Of a DNA stretch of 64,000 nt, positions 19,433 through 28,899 are shown piece by piece. Within the stretch, counting starts at the first letter, position 1, and every line of letters starts with the position of its first letter. The position numbers and the translations under genes were made by a program. The DNA comes from Acinetobacter cumulans (lineage in GTDB: Bacteria; Pseudomonadota; Gammaproteobacteria; Pseudomonadales; Moraxellaceae), in the NCBI RefSeq assembly GCF_003024525.3, contig NZ_CP035934.2, positions 2,294,001 through 2,358,000 of the forward strand. Reading direction: 5' to 3'. The notes under the pieces are model-generated. The model was not told the origin of the DNA and made no database searches. It worked only from the letters and a program-made list of their open reading frames with translations.

Positions 19433-19837
19433 TTTTGGAGTACGCCACTTTGTTATTAAGTTTTGTACTTATTTGGATAACTGCATTTTGATTTTAGAAT
19501 ATGACAACTAAGTTACAACTTTATGACGCTTTGATGATAATTGACCACTAGGCTTTGATTTAAATAATTTTCTTTAAAATTCAATATGTAAGTTAATTTT
19601 ACCAAATATATTCTTAGCACAGTTTTTTATATATTTTGGTAACACTTCAGCAGGATGTCATCTTTTAATGACACAGCAAGCTACTTTGCCTCCCTAAATC
19701 TCAACGCTACATCAGTCACTATACTCATCGTCAAAGTGCAGTGTTCTGATTTACCACATACTTCATTCCAATAATTGAAATTTATCTAAACACAAGCTTG
19801 ACCTATATTCTAAAAAAGCCAGCTTGATGACAGAAAA
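19433..19837. other. Divergent intergenic region, 405 bp, pstS / Rieske oxygenase
   Basis: Non-coding. It contains the pstS Pho box (19501-19529) and a possible -10 TAAAAT (minus strand, 19496-19491). Near the other side is an inverted repeat TGTCAT/ATGACA around 19655-19673 of unknown role. No ORF is supported. Confidence 0.6.
19501..19529 (-). promoter_or_regulatory. Pho box (three 11-bp-spaced repeats) upstream of pstS
   Basis: Read on the minus strand, three 7-mers occur at exact 11-bp spacing: GCGTCAT, TTGTAAC, TTGTCAT, separated by 4-bp AT-rich spacers (AAAG, TTAG). This is the arrangement of PhoB-binding sites (consensus CTGTCAT repeats). A TAAAAT -10-like hexamer follows 4 bp downstream. 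Supports PhoB activation of pstSCAB under phosphate limitation. Confidence 0.8.
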
Positions 19838-20890
19838 ATGAACAGCAAAACCATTGCGACCTTTAATCCTGATTTGCCAGTACACATGACATTTGAAGAA
19901 CATGACTGGCATTTACTCGCTGAATATTGGTATCCAATCGCACTTGCGCGAGACATTACAGAGCAACCTTATGGCACGATGCTATTGGACATGCCTTTGG
20001 TGATTTATAAAATGAACGATCAGCTCATTGTCGCTAAAGATGCTTGCCCGCACCGCGGTGTTCCGCTCAGCTTAGGTAAAAATGATGGGCAAGGTGTGGT
20101 TTGTCGCTATCATGGTTTACGTTTTGGTGAACATGGCCATTGTAATCGCATTCCAGCCCATCCTGATCATAAAATTTCTCCGCGCTTTAACTTACGGACT
20201 TATGCCGCAGTCGAACGCTATGGTTTGGTCTGGTGTAATTTAACGGCCAATCCTGAAGCTGAGCCAAACATTCCAGTCATGCCTCATTGGGAGGATGCAG
20301 ACTTTCAACAACTGGTGTGCCCAGCTGTAGATTTTCAGTGTTTTGCAGGCCGACAGCTCGAAGGCTTCATTGATGTTGCGCATTTTGCATGGGTGCATCC
20401 CGATACGTTTGGCGACCCTGAAAATGTAGAAGTGCCCGACTATAAAACTATTGAGACAGAAACAGGATTTAATGCAGATTACTGGAGCAGTGTTGGACGC
20501 TATCCCATTGGTTTAGAGCAGCGTGGCAAAGATGGCTTTCAATGGTTGCGTCATTTTGAAATTCATCTGCCGTTTACTGCAACCTTAACGATTCATTTTC
20601 CAAACGATAGTAAGCAAGTGATTATGAATGCAGCATCGCCGATGACTGCCCGCTCGACACGCTTATTTGCGCCTATCTGCCGTAATTATGACAAAGACTT
20701 GCCTATTGAAGATGCTTACGACTTTAACCTAAAAATATTTGAGGAAGACCGATTAGTCTCGGAATCACAAAAGCCGGAATATTTGCCTTTGGATTTAAGC
20801 ATTGAAGCGCACTTCCCAGCAGACCGCAGTTCGAGCATGTACCGCAAGTTATTGCGTAAGAAGGGGTTTAGTCCATTGTTTGCGGCATAA
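19838..20890 (+). CDS. Rieske [2Fe-2S] non-haem iron oxygenase, alpha subunit
   Basis: A 350-residue ring-hydroxylating/O-demethylase-type oxygenase. Rieske ligands are Cys70-His72 (CPHRG) and Cys89-His92 (CRYHG). The mononuclear iron site is D179, H182, H187 (EGFIDVAHFAWVHPD). VanA-like enzymes of this size act as homo-oligomers with a separate ferredoxin reductase; none is encoded next to it, so the electron-transfer partner must lie elsewhere. The substrate cannot be told from sequence. It stands alone, divergent from pstS, with no clear ribosome-binding site. Confidence 0.85.
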   Translation: MNSKTIATFNPDLPVHMTFEEHDWHLLAEYWYPIALARDITEQPYGTMLLDMPLVIYKMNDQLIVAKDACPHRGVPLSLGKNDGQGVVCRYHGLRFGEHGHCNRIPAHPDHKISPRFNLRTYAAVERYGLVWCNLTANPEAEPNIPVMPHWEDADFQQLVCPAVDFQCFAGRQLEGFIDVAHFAWVHPDTFGDPENVEVPDYKTIETETGFNADYWSSVGRYPIGLEQRGKDGFQWLRHFEIHLPFTATLTIHFPNDSKQVIMNAASPMTARSTRLFAPICRNYDKDLPIEDAYDFNLKIFEEDRLVSESQKPEYLPLDLSIEAHFPADRSSSMYRKLLRKKGFSPLFAA

Positions 20891-21046
20891 GCAATATCAT
20901 CTATTTTTAAGCATGTATAGCCGTGAATCATCGATGAAATTCATGATCTTCCCTTACTACGCTCTTTCCAAAAGGAGAAGTAACCTACGCTACGCATAGT
21001 ACCACCTCGCCCGTGAAACTCTCACCCATACATGACTATCGTGACT

Positions 21047-21136
21047 GGCGACATGGATGTCGCCGTAAGGTAAAGGTCACATGGATGTACCTTTTGCCTT
21101 ACAAGGATTTTGGTTACTTTGATCCTTCAAAGTAAC
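21047..21136. repeat. Triple-hairpin intergenic element
   Basis: Three stem-loops follow one another. GGCGACAT/ATGTCGCC with a GG centre lies at 21047-21064. A long imperfect hairpin lies at 21065-21102 (outer stem GTAAGG/CCTTAC, inner AAAGGT/ACCTTT and ACAT/ATGT with GG centre). The third is GTTACTTTG/CAAAGTAAC at 21113-21136 (perfect 9 bp, 6-nt loop). The shared ACATGGATGT core in the first two suggests a repeated family, REP-like or a structured RNA; copy number elsewhere is unknown. Confidence 0.6.
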
Positions 21137-21213
21137 AATCTGCCTACACAGTAAAATATCATCACTCAATGAAAAATTGTGGCTGTAAAATCATTAACTG
21201 TTTTTTCATTTAG

Positions 21214-21243
21214 ACAAAAAAAAGGAGCTCAAATGAGCTCCTT
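21214..21243 (-). terminator. Rho-independent terminator of dat-ddc
   Basis: AAGGAGCTC/GAGCTCCTT (21222-21243, AAAT loop), followed on the minus strand by a run of T. Confidence 0.9.
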
Positions 21244-21266
21244 CTTCTACAACTGCAAAACGACAA

Positions 21267-22799
21267 TTAGTCAATTGCAGGTGTATATGTACCATCAGCG
21301 ATTGGGCCTTTGATACGATCCGCTTCTGCAAGCACAAGAGCAAGCAAATTCTTCACGTTGTCTAACGTCGCTACTGGGCTTAAAGTCGTCATTTTCAATG
21401 ATTGAACTTGACCTACTTTAGTTACACCAATATTCGCTTCACCACGCGCAAACAATTCGTCTGCTACGTTTTGGTTCAATGTATCTAACAATTCAACAGG
21501 GTAGCCTGCTGGCACTACACGGAACAATACCGATGCAAATTGAGGATCAACCAGCATTTCTAGACCGTCAGTTGCAGTAATATAATCTGCAACATCACGT
21601 GTAAGCCCTACACCGTGATCGATCATCGAACCGTAAAGCTCTTCACCTAGCGCTTCAACTGTCATCCACAACTTCAACGCATCGAAACGGCGAGTTGTTT
21701 GAAGTGACTTAGATACTAAGTTCGGAACGCCATGCTCTTCATCATAAGCAGAGTTTAAGTACTCAGCTTCATAATGCATGAAACGATAGTTCGCTTCATC
21801 TTTAAGCAAGAATGCGCCACATGAAATCGTTTGGAAGTAATGCTTATGGAAATCAAGCGTTACCGAGTCAGACAGTTCAATACCATCTAACATTGAACGA
21901 TAGTCATTTGAAAGAATCAGTGCACCGCCCCATGCTGCGTCGATATGCATCCACGCGCCATATTTGTTGGTGATCGCACGCACTTCTTTCAATGGGTCAA
22001 TTGCGCCTGCATCGGTTGTACCCGCAGTTGCAACTACACATGCTACGATTTTGCCCGTCGCGCGAAGGTGCGCCATGGTTTTCTCAAGCGCGTCCATGTC
22101 CATGCGTGCATTTGCATCTACAGGAACAGTGACAACAGATTGGAAACCCATACCCATCATGGCCATGTTCTTTTGCACAGAGAAATGTGCATTTTCAGAA
22201 CAGATCACTTTTACGTTACGCATTGCTTCCGCAGGTACGCCATCACGCTGAACAGACCACGGGTTACCGTTTTCGTCTTTCCAGTTTTTAGCAATACATG
22301 CATCACGTGCAAGCAAAACGCCCATCAAGTTAGACTGCGTACCGCCAGAGGTGAATACACCTGCTTGACCTGCACCATAGCCAACTTTTTGGCGAAGCCA
22401 GTCAATTAACTGAACTTCCATCAATGAACCAGCAGGGCTTTGATCCCAAGAGTCCATAGATTGGTTAGTCGCGTTAATTAACACTTCAGCGATTTGGCTT
22501 GTTACCATTGTTGGGCAATGCAAATGCGCTAAAGAATGCGGGTGATGTACTTTTAAGCTTTTATTTAAGAAAAGCTCAACCATACGGTCTAGTGATTTTT
22601 GTACACCCATACCTTCTTTTGAAGGGTTGAACGCAATTGCACTACGAAGCTCTTTAATGCTACCGCCGGTGTACATTTTGTCATTTTGCAACCATGCAGA
22701 AACGGCTTTAACCGCTTCGCCCATTACTGACTGATAGTCAGCAATGGATTGTGCATCATTGCAGAATAACGCTTTACGATGTTCTGCAAAATCTACCAT
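21267..22799 (-). CDS. ddc: L-2,4-diaminobutyrate decarboxylase
   Basis: PLP-dependent group II decarboxylase converting L-2,4-diaminobutyrate to 1,3-diaminopropane, a polyamine abundant in Acinetobacter. The 510-residue product contains the PLP-lysine motif ([12 protein letters not shown]), the cofactor-contacting HIDAAWGGA, and [14 protein letters not shown]. It lies 3 bp downstream of dat, whose product makes its substrate, so the two form an operon. The pairing dat-ddc and the order are as described for Acinetobacter. A strong terminator follows. Confidence 0.96.
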   Translation of the reverse strand: MVDFAEHRKALFCNDAQSIADYQSVMGEAVKAVSAWLQNDKMYTGGSIKELRSAIAFNPSKEGMGVQKSLDRMVELFLNKSLKVHHPHSLAHLHCPTMVTSQIAEVLINATNQSMDSWDQSPAGSLMEVQLIDWLRQKVGYGAGQAGVFTSGGTQSNLMGVLLARDACIAKNWKDENGNPWSVQRDGVPAEAMRNVKVICSENAHFSVQKNMAMMGMGFQSVVTVPVDANARMDMDALEKTMAHLRATGKIVACVVATAGTTDAGAIDPLKEVRAITNKYGAWMHIDAAWGGALILSNDYRSMLDGIELSDSVTLDFHKHYFQTISCGAFLLKDEANYRFMHYEAEYLNSAYDEEHGVPNLVSKSLQTTRRFDALKLWMTVEALGEELYGSMIDHGVGLTRDVADYITATDGLEMLVDPQFASVLFRVVPAGYPVELLDTLNQNVADELFARGEANIGVTKVGQVQSLKMTTLSPVATLDNVKNLLALVLAEADRIKGPIADGTYTPAID

Positions 22800-22802
22800 G
22801 AC

Positions 22803-24176
22803 TTATGCGCCTCGAGTTGCAACTAGTGCTTCAGCAAGTGCTTTCTTGAAGCGAACGATCACCTCAATACATTCAGCTTGATTGATGATCAATGGGCAAA
22901 GTAAACGAATGACAGTACCGTTACGACCACCTTTTTCTAACAACAATTTGTTGTTGAAACATGCTGCTTGAATTGCTGCTGCCAATTGAGAATCACCTGG
23001 TAAAGAACCCATGTGATCTGCTTTTTGACGTTCATCAACAATTTCAACACCAATCATCAAACCACGGCCACGTACGTTACCGATACATGGGAATTCTACC
23101 GCTAATTTTTTAATTTCAGCTTGTAAGAAGTCACCACGCTCTTGTGCATTTTGCGCAAGATTTTGCTCTTTGATGGTTTTGATTGTTGCAAGACCAGTAC
23201 CCATAGCAAGTTGGTTGCCACGGAATGTACCCGTGTGACCCGCTGGTTGCCATGCGTCAAACTTACGTTTAATGCCCAATACTGCAAGTGGTAAGCTACC
23301 ACCTACCGCTTTAGACATTACAATGACGTCTGGCTCAATACCTGCATGTTCAAAGGCAAACATTTTACCTGAACGTGCAAAGCCCGCTTGTACTTCATCA
23401 AGAATCAACACGATGTTGTGCTTTTCAGTCACTTCGCGGATTTTCTTTAACCATTTTACAGGTGCAGTCACTACACCGCCTTCGCCTTGGATTGCTTCCA
23501 AGATTACAGCTGCAGGTTTCGTTACACCACTTTCTACGTCTTCAATGAAGTTTTCGAAATAATACGTTAATGCGTCTACACCCGCTTCACCACCAATGCC
23601 TAATGGGCAACGGTATTCATGCGGATACGGCATAAATTGAACACCTGGCATTAAGCCATTCACAGCATTCTTCGCAGACAAGTTACCTGTCATTGCTAAA
23701 GAACCGTGAGTCATACCATGGTAACCACCTGAGAAGCTGATTACTGAACTACGACCAGTGTAAGTTTTTGCTAATTTAATTGCTGCTTCTGTACCATCTG
23801 CACCAGATGGGCCACAGAACTGTAAGCAGTACTCTTCTTTACCACCAGGTAATTGCTCAAGTAATGCTTCAGTAAATGCATCTTTTAAAGGCGTTGTTAA
23901 ATCCAAAGTATGCAATGGGAGACCACTTGCAAGTGTATCGTGGATACTTTGAATTACCGCAGGATGGTTATGGCCTAGTGCCAATGTTCCTGCCCCAGCT
24001 AAACAATCGAGGTACTCTGTACCTTCAACATCAGTAACCCAACAGCCTAAAGCTTTTGCTATCGCAAGTGGAAGTTTACGCGGATAGCTACGAACATTGG
24101 ATTCCATCTGGCTTTGGCGAGTCAAATAGTATTCGTTAGTAGAATTAGCGGCAGGGTTTACAGAAGAAACGCTCAT
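22803..24176 (-). CDS. dat: L-2,4-diaminobutyrate:2-oxoglutarate 4-aminotransferase
   Basis: Class III PLP aminotransferase producing L-2,4-diaminobutyrate from aspartate semialdehyde and glutamate. The 457-residue product shows [43 protein letters not shown] and the PLP-binding Lys in [16 protein letters not shown]. It is the first gene of the dat-ddc operon. Its roughly 480-bp leader contains an inverted repeat with an internal hairpin and T run (24258-24298, minus strand sense), which might serve as an attenuator. Confidence 0.95.
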   Translation of the reverse strand: MSVSSVNPAANSTNEYYLTRQSQMESNVRSYPRKLPLAIAKALGCWVTDVEGTEYLDCLAGAGTLALGHNHPAVIQSIHDTLASGLPLHTLDLTTPLKDAFTEALLEQLPGGKEEYCLQFCGPSGADGTEAAIKLAKTYTGRSSVISFSGGYHGMTHGSLAMTGNLSAKNAVNGLMPGVQFMPYPHEYRCPLGIGGEAGVDALTYYFENFIEDVESGVTKPAAVILEAIQGEGGVVTAPVKWLKKIREVTEKHNIVLILDEVQAGFARSGKMFAFEHAGIEPDVIVMSKAVGGSLPLAVLGIKRKFDAWQPAGHTGTFRGNQLAMGTGLATIKTIKEQNLAQNAQERGDFLQAEIKKLAVEFPCIGNVRGRGLMIGVEIVDERQKADHMGSLPGDSQLAAAIQAACFNNKLLLEKGGRNGTVIRLLCPLIINQAECIEVIVRFKKALAEALVATRGA

Positions 24177-24657
24177 ATCGAATTACCATCTCTGATATGG
24201 GTTGAAAGAAATAAGTCGGGTGACTTGCGGTCCTTTGACTCGGTGCTTTATGAGTTTCTAGTTAGCTTAAAAAAACTCTTTGAGTATGGGCTAACTAGGA
24301 GGCGGATGATACAGACTTTTTCAAGAAAATAAATAACTTTTCGAACCAAATATCTAGTTTCCTAATTGAAAAAAGGGATCAATCCGACCGTTAGAATGAA
24401 TTATCATCTTACATTGTGACAGACGAAAGAAAATAGTATGTTTTCGTTGTTTTTTAAAGCCACCATCAACAAGAGCAACCTTTGCCATTTCAATCCAAAC
24501 AACACTTTGTTTTCAATATATTTTTCAAATATCAAACCATTTAAAATAGATATATATTTTTACAAAGTCATCACAATATTTTCTAAAATAAACCATGATT
24601 CGGGCTTAGTATCTGAAATAACTCTTAAAGATTGAATTTTATACAAAAGGTTAAATT
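24177..24657. other. Divergent intergenic region, 481 bp, dat / SIMPL protein
   Basis: AT-rich. It contains a 9-bp inverted repeat CTAGTTAGC/GCTAACTAG (24258-24266, 24290-24298). A 65-codon open frame at 24438-24635 is low-complexity (Phe/Ile/Asn/Lys-rich) and not supported as a gene. Confidence 0.5.
24258..24298 (-). promoter_or_regulatory. Inverted repeat in the dat leader, possible attenuator
   Basis: On the dat-sense strand CTAGTTAGC and GCTAACTAG bracket a 23-nt loop. The loop itself contains ACTC-AAA-GAGT followed by seven T, that is, a short terminator-like hairpin that competes with the outer stem. Role is inferred. Confidence 0.4.
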
Positions 24658-25362
24658 ATGCGTACCTTTTCTTATAGCGCCCTTCTACTGGGTTTAGCAT
24701 TAAGCACTACAGCCTTTGCTCAAACGAGCGAAAGCATGAATTACAATGTGATTAATATTCAGGCCGAAGCGACGCGTCAAGTCACAAATGATGAAATGAA
24801 TGCTGTGTTGTATATTGAAAAATCCAACAAACAACCGACTGAATTGGCCAATCAAATTAACCAACTTATGTCCCAAGCAGTACAAACTGCTAAAAAATAT
24901 CCAAGTGTCAAAATTGAAACAGGCTCACAAAGCACATACCCAATTTATGACAATGACAATCAGAAATTAAAAGAATGGCGTGGCCGTGCCGAAATCCGTA
25001 TTGAAAGTACAGACTTCAAAAGTGCAAGTCAGTTAATTAGTGAATTACAACAAAACTTCCAAACCCAATCCATCAACTTTACAGTCTCCGATGCACAGCG
25101 TAAAAAAGTTGAAAATGAACTGGTGGTAGAAGCCTCTAAAAACTTTCAGCAACGTGCTCAAACTTTAGCTCAGGCTTGGAATAAAGGTGGCTACAACCTA
25201 GTTAACCTTAACTTAAATACCAGCAATTACTCGAATCAACCTGTACCACGTATGGCCATGATGAAAGCCGCGTCTGCCCCGCTCGAAATTGCAGATCAGC
25301 AAATGGCTGGAGGCGAATCTAAAATTAGCGTCAATGCATCAGGTAGCATTCAATTGAAATAG
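24658..25362 (+). CDS. Periplasmic SIMPL (DUF541) domain protein
   Basis: A 234-residue protein with a signal peptide (MRTFSYSALLLGLALSTTAF, cleavage near AFA) and a SIMPL/DUF541 domain. The pattern includes VINIQAEATRQVTNDEM, IETGSQSTYPIYD, WRGRAEIRIESTDF and a C-terminal KISVNASGSIQLK. E. coli YggE is the best-known relative, linked to reduced oxidative stress, but the biochemical role is unsettled. It stands alone between the dat leader and its own terminator, so it is likely monocistronic. Confidence 0.86.
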   Translation: MRTFSYSALLLGLALSTTAFAQTSESMNYNVINIQAEATRQVTNDEMNAVLYIEKSNKQPTELANQINQLMSQAVQTAKKYPSVKIETGSQSTYPIYDNDNQKLKEWRGRAEIRIESTDFKSASQLISELQQNFQTQSINFTVSDAQRKKVENELVVEASKNFQQRAQTLAQAWNKGGYNLVNLNLNTSNYSNQPVPRMAMMKAASAPLEIADQQMAGGESKISVNASGSIQLK

Positions 25363-25417
25363 CCTCGTCCTTTATATACATCTCCTGCATTCAAAAACTT
25401 GAATATGAGAGAAATTT

Positions 25418-25448
25418 TTTAGCCCGTAGCTTAAAACTGCGGGCTAAA
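25418..25448 (+). terminator. Rho-independent terminator after the SIMPL gene
   Basis: TTTAGCCCGTAG pairs with CTGCGGGCTAAA (one G-T pair), flanked by A/T runs. Confidence 0.7.
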
Positions 25449-25549
25449 TTTCATTTGAAATAGTCTCTTCATTTTTTGCATTTTTATTACATAGTTTTTG
25501 CATAAATTTGCTAAATTTTGTCGCATATTTTTTTCTTTATTTTTTTAAT

Positions 25550-26152
25550 ATGCCAATTTCAATCGAACACTTAAATTTATGGCTGTATCAGATACTTAAT
25601 GTGCCTGATCAAGCCTCTAATGGCATGATGAACTATGCTATTTTTGTTGCACATGATCTTATTTACCTCATGCTTTTCATTTTTATTTTTTGTTGGCTAC
25701 GCGGTAGCTTCGAAACTAAAAAATCTATTTTAAAAGCATTTATTTTTACCGCAATTACCCTAGCACTAGGTGAAACGCTCTCCTTAGTTTTCAATACTCC
25801 TCGTCCCTTTGTCATGGACGTTGGCCAAACTCTAATTGAACACTCACCTACTGGCTCTTTCCCAAGCAATCACATGAGTATTTTTAGTGCCATTGCCTTT
25901 TCTTATTACTTCTCTGAGCGTCGAGACATTGGGCGCTTTTTAATTGCTGTGGCATGGCTCGTGGCTTGGTCACGGGTTTATGTAGGCGTACATTTCCCAA
26001 TTGATATGTTAGGCGGTTTCTTTATTGCTTGGCTGGTGAACTATTCTGGCCTAAAAGTATGGAATAAATATAAAGATCAAATCATGATGTGGGTGATGAA
26101 TATCTATCAAAAATTATTTCGCCCTTTGATTGAAAAAGGCCTTATTAAATAA
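25550..26152 (+). CDS. PAP2-family undecaprenyl-diphosphatase, YbjG/BcrC type
   Basis: A 200-residue inner-membrane phosphatase with about six helices that recycles undecaprenyl pyrophosphate to the monophosphate carrier lipid. PAP2 motifs are intact: TPRP at 83-86, SFPSNH at 103-108, and SRVYVGVHFPID at 141-152 with the catalytic His148 and Asp152. The frame is open from a TTG at 25508, but the ATG at 25550 removes a spurious hydrophobic leader and matches the usual length. No clear ribosome-binding site. It is convergent with proB, sharing a bidirectional terminator. Confidence 0.85.
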   Translation: MPISIEHLNLWLYQILNVPDQASNGMMNYAIFVAHDLIYLMLFIFIFCWLRGSFETKKSILKAFIFTAITLALGETLSLVFNTPRPFVMDVGQTLIEHSPTGSFPSNHMSIFSAIAFSYYFSERRDIGRFLIAVAWLVAWSRVYVGVHFPIDMLGGFFIAWLVNYSGLKVWNKYKDQIMMWVMNIYQKLFRPLIEKGLIK

Positions 26153-26217
26153 ATTTTTTTTAAAATCGTGCTAAATATATTTAATATTACTGCCGTAAAT
26201 CATGATTTTGAATGCAT

Positions 26218-26247
26218 AAAAAAACAGCTCCTAAGAGCTGTTTTTTT
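26218..26247. terminator. Bidirectional terminator between the PAP2 gene and proB
   Basis: AAAACAGCTC/GAGCTGTTTT (26221-26244, CTAA loop) with A and T runs on both sides, serving both convergent genes. Confidence 0.9.
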
Positions 26248-26254
26248 ATGCCAA

Positions 26255-27388
26255 TTAGTAAATTGCCATATGATTGCGATGAATCATTTCCAGTGAGCGT
26301 GCTTCGCCAAGGACTTGATGCACTTTATCGGAAGCTAAGCCCTTTACGATTTCTGCAGAACGCGAACTAAAATTCACACGCCCTACTGCAATACGATGGC
26401 CATGTGTATCCACACATTCCACCACATCACCGCGCTCAAAATGCCCCTCAACGGCTTTTACCCCGACTGGCAATAAACTACGGTGATTATCACGAATAGC
26501 TTTTACAGCACCATCATCAATCACCAAACGGCCTGCAGTTTGCAAATGTGCTGCCAACCATTGCTGGTGTGCTGTTACACGGTCATTATCGGTAATAAAT
26601 AACGTGCCCAATAACTCACCCGACATTACGCGTGAAAGTACATGATCGCTATCGCCACTTGCAATAACAGTCGGACAACCTGATTTAGCAGCCAAACGCG
26701 CAGCACGAACTTTGGTTAGCATACCGCCACGACCAAACTTACCACCGCCACCAGCCATATCAAACAGGGTCTCATCCATAGCACGTACAGTATGGAACAG
26801 TTTTGCATGAGGATTTGAACGTGGGTCTGAATCAAACATGCCTTCTTGGTCCGTTAGGATCACCAAAAGGTCTGCATGAACCTGACCCGCAACCATAGCT
26901 GCCAAGGTATCGTTATCACCAAAACGGATTTCGTCTGTAGATACTGTGTCATTTTCATTGATCACTGGAATCACACGCCAGTCGATCAAGTTTTGCAAAG
27001 CATCACAAGAGTTTAAATAACGACGACGATCTGCAAGGTCATCATGGGTTAAAAGCACTTGCGCAGTTCGAATAGAACGTTGTTCTAATACACTAGACCA
27101 CGTATGAATTAAACCCATTTGACCAATGGCTGCACACGCCTGAAGACTGGGTAGATCTGTGGGTCGGCTGTCTAGATTCATTCGAACCATGCCTTCAGCC
27201 ACAGCACCAGAAGACACCAGAATAATCTCGTGCCCTGCATTGTGTAGATCTGCAATTTGCCCCGCCCAATGCGAGATTGCCTCTAGATCTAAACCTTTTC
27301 CGTTTGCTGTGAGTAAAGAAGATCCGATTTTAACAACGATTCTTTTGCAATCCTTAAGCTGACGCTGTCCATCTACCACTTCTATCAT
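26255..27388 (-). CDS. proB: Glutamate 5-kinase
   Basis: First enzyme of proline synthesis: phosphorylates glutamate to gamma-glutamyl phosphate, feedback-inhibited by proline. The 377-residue product has an amino-acid kinase domain ([55 protein letters not shown]) and a C-terminal PUA domain from about residue 285 (VDDG-like start, [16 protein letters not shown]). A TGAGGACA ribosome-binding site precedes the ATG. It starts 30 bp after obgE, so the two are probably co-transcribed. proA is not adjacent. Confidence 0.97.
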   Translation of the reverse strand: MIEVVDGQRQLKDCKRIVVKIGSSLLTANGKGLDLEAISHWAGQIADLHNAGHEIILVSSGAVAEGMVRMNLDSRPTDLPSLQACAAIGQMGLIHTWSSVLEQRSIRTAQVLLTHDDLADRRRYLNSCDALQNLIDWRVIPVINENDTVSTDEIRFGDNDTLAAMVAGQVHADLLVILTDQEGMFDSDPRSNPHAKLFHTVRAMDETLFDMAGGGGKFGRGGMLTKVRAARLAAKSGCPTVIASGDSDHVLSRVMSGELLGTLFITDNDRVTAHQQWLAAHLQTAGRLVIDDGAVKAIRDNHRSLLPVGVKAVEGHFERGDVVECVDTHGHRIAVGRVNFSSRSAEIVKGLASDKVHQVLGEARSLEMIHRNHMAIY

Positions 27389-27418
27389 CTTGTCCTCAGT
27401 TACTCTTAATTATAGAGC

Positions 27419-28633
27419 TTAACGTACGTAATACGACTCTGCTTGATCTTCGCCATCATCTTCTTCGTCATCATCTTCACCCAAAATACCGGCAAGACGT
27501 TGCTGACGACGCATCTCACGATACGCTTCTTTGGCAGCGATGGTTTGTTCACGTGTTTCAGCTTCAAGCTGATCACGGAATGCTTTCATTTCTGCTGCAT
27601 ATTCAGGGTCTTCAAGCTCGCGTTCTTGTTGCTGCTCGATTTGATCCATTAAGTAATACACAACATCTTTTGTCCCTTCACGGGTCAAACCTGAAGTTTT
27701 AAATACTGGGCCTGTCCATTGCAATTCTTCAAGAATGTGGTTACACCACTCTTCACGGCTTTCTTCTGGGAGTTGGTCTAATTTATTGAGTACCAATACC
27801 ACTGGAAGTTTCGACAGTGTTGGAGAGAACTTTAATAGTTCACCCAAAATTGCTTTTGCATTATGTACAGGATCAGAACCATCAATAGGCTGAACATCGA
27901 CAATGTGCAATAAAATACGTGTACGAGCCAAATGCTTCAAGAAGCGAATACCTAAGCCTGCACCTTCTGCTGCACCTTCAATCAGACCTGGAATATCGGC
28001 CATTACAAATGAACGGTGGCTATCTGCATCGACCACACCTAGGTTTGGAATCATTGTTGTAAACGGATAGTCTGCAACTTTTGGCTTCGCCGCTGATACT
28101 GCACGAATAAATGTAGATTTACCTGCATTCGGCATACCCAACAAACCAACGTCTGCCAACACTTTTAACTCAAGACGAACTTCACGGAATTCGCCTTTAT
28201 TACCATGTGTGCATTGACGTGGTGTACGGTTAGTTGATGATTTGAAGTGGGTATTACCTAAACCACCATCACCACCGCGAGCAACAATCACTTTTTGGCC
28301 GTCTTCAACTAAGTCAGCAATGATGTCACCAGAATCTGTATCTACAATTGTTGTTCCTACTGGAACTGTTAGTACGACGGATTCACCGCCGCGGCCAGCA
28401 CAGTTTGCGCCTGAACCATTTTTACCACGCTCAGCTTGGTATTTACGGGTATAACGATAATCTACGAGTGTGCTTGTGTCGTCGTCAGCTTGAATATAAA
28501 TGCTACCGCCTCGACCACCATCACCACCATCTGGACCACCAAATGGTACGAATTTTTCACGGCGAAAACTGGCTACGCCATTGCCACCGTCGCCAGCCTC
28601 TACGGTAATGACTGCTTCATCAACAAAGCGCAT
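27419..28633 (-). CDS. obgE: GTPase ObgE/CgtA
   Basis: Essential Obg-family GTPase involved in 50S ribosome maturation and stress response. The 404-residue product shows the glycine-rich Obg domain (residues 1-158, many GGDGG repeats) and then a G domain with P-loop GMPNAGKST, switch DIPGLIEGA and NKLD. The C-terminal about 65 residues are charged, ending in an acidic run ([13 protein letters not shown]), the variable tail typical of the family. It is the first gene of obgE-proB. Confidence 0.97.
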   Translation of the reverse strand: MRFVDEAVITVEAGDGGNGVASFRREKFVPFGGPDGGDGGRGGSIYIQADDDTSTLVDYRYTRKYQAERGKNGSGANCAGRGGESVVLTVPVGTTIVDTDSGDIIADLVEDGQKVIVARGGDGGLGNTHFKSSTNRTPRQCTHGNKGEFREVRLELKVLADVGLLGMPNAGKSTFIRAVSAAKPKVADYPFTTMIPNLGVVDADSHRSFVMADIPGLIEGAAEGAGLGIRFLKHLARTRILLHIVDVQPIDGSDPVHNAKAILGELLKFSPTLSKLPVVLVLNKLDQLPEESREEWCNHILEELQWTGPVFKTSGLTREGTKDVVYYLMDQIEQQQERELEDPEYAAEMKAFRDQLEAETREQTIAAKEAYREMRRQQRLAGILGEDDDEEDDGEDQAESYYVR

Positions 28634-28899
28634 CTTGCCAATCCTCTAAAAACTTTAAAACCGCCTATTCTGCCATATTTTAATGAATTTCTCGAATAGT
28701 ATTATTCAGCATTCGCGGAGTATTTTTAATGAAGCACTCAATTTGACCCCAAAATCGCTGGTTGTTTTGCCATTTTGAATGTCTATTTTGCTTATATTTT
28801 CGGATTTATTCATTTTACAAATCATGCTATAGCTTTTACTTATTTGTGTTCAAAGATTGCGCCCGATATAGTGCCGTGATGCTGTCATAGGGATGAGTG

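Larger units (their letters stand above)
20891..21266. other. Intergenic region, 376 bp, with stacked hairpins and a terminator
   Basis: No gene is seen. The middle (21047-21136) holds three consecutive strong hairpins, annotated separately, and the end holds the ddc terminator (21214-21243). Confidence 0.65.

Noticed and set aside
21945..22409. 154-codon open frame on the plus strand
   Set aside because: Antisense shadow of ddc with His/Cys/Arg-rich composition.
24438..24635. 65-codon frame in the dat/SIMPL intergenic region
   Set aside because: Very AT-rich, Phe/Ile/Asn/Lys composition expected by chance; no conserved pattern. A weak purine stretch upstream is not enough.
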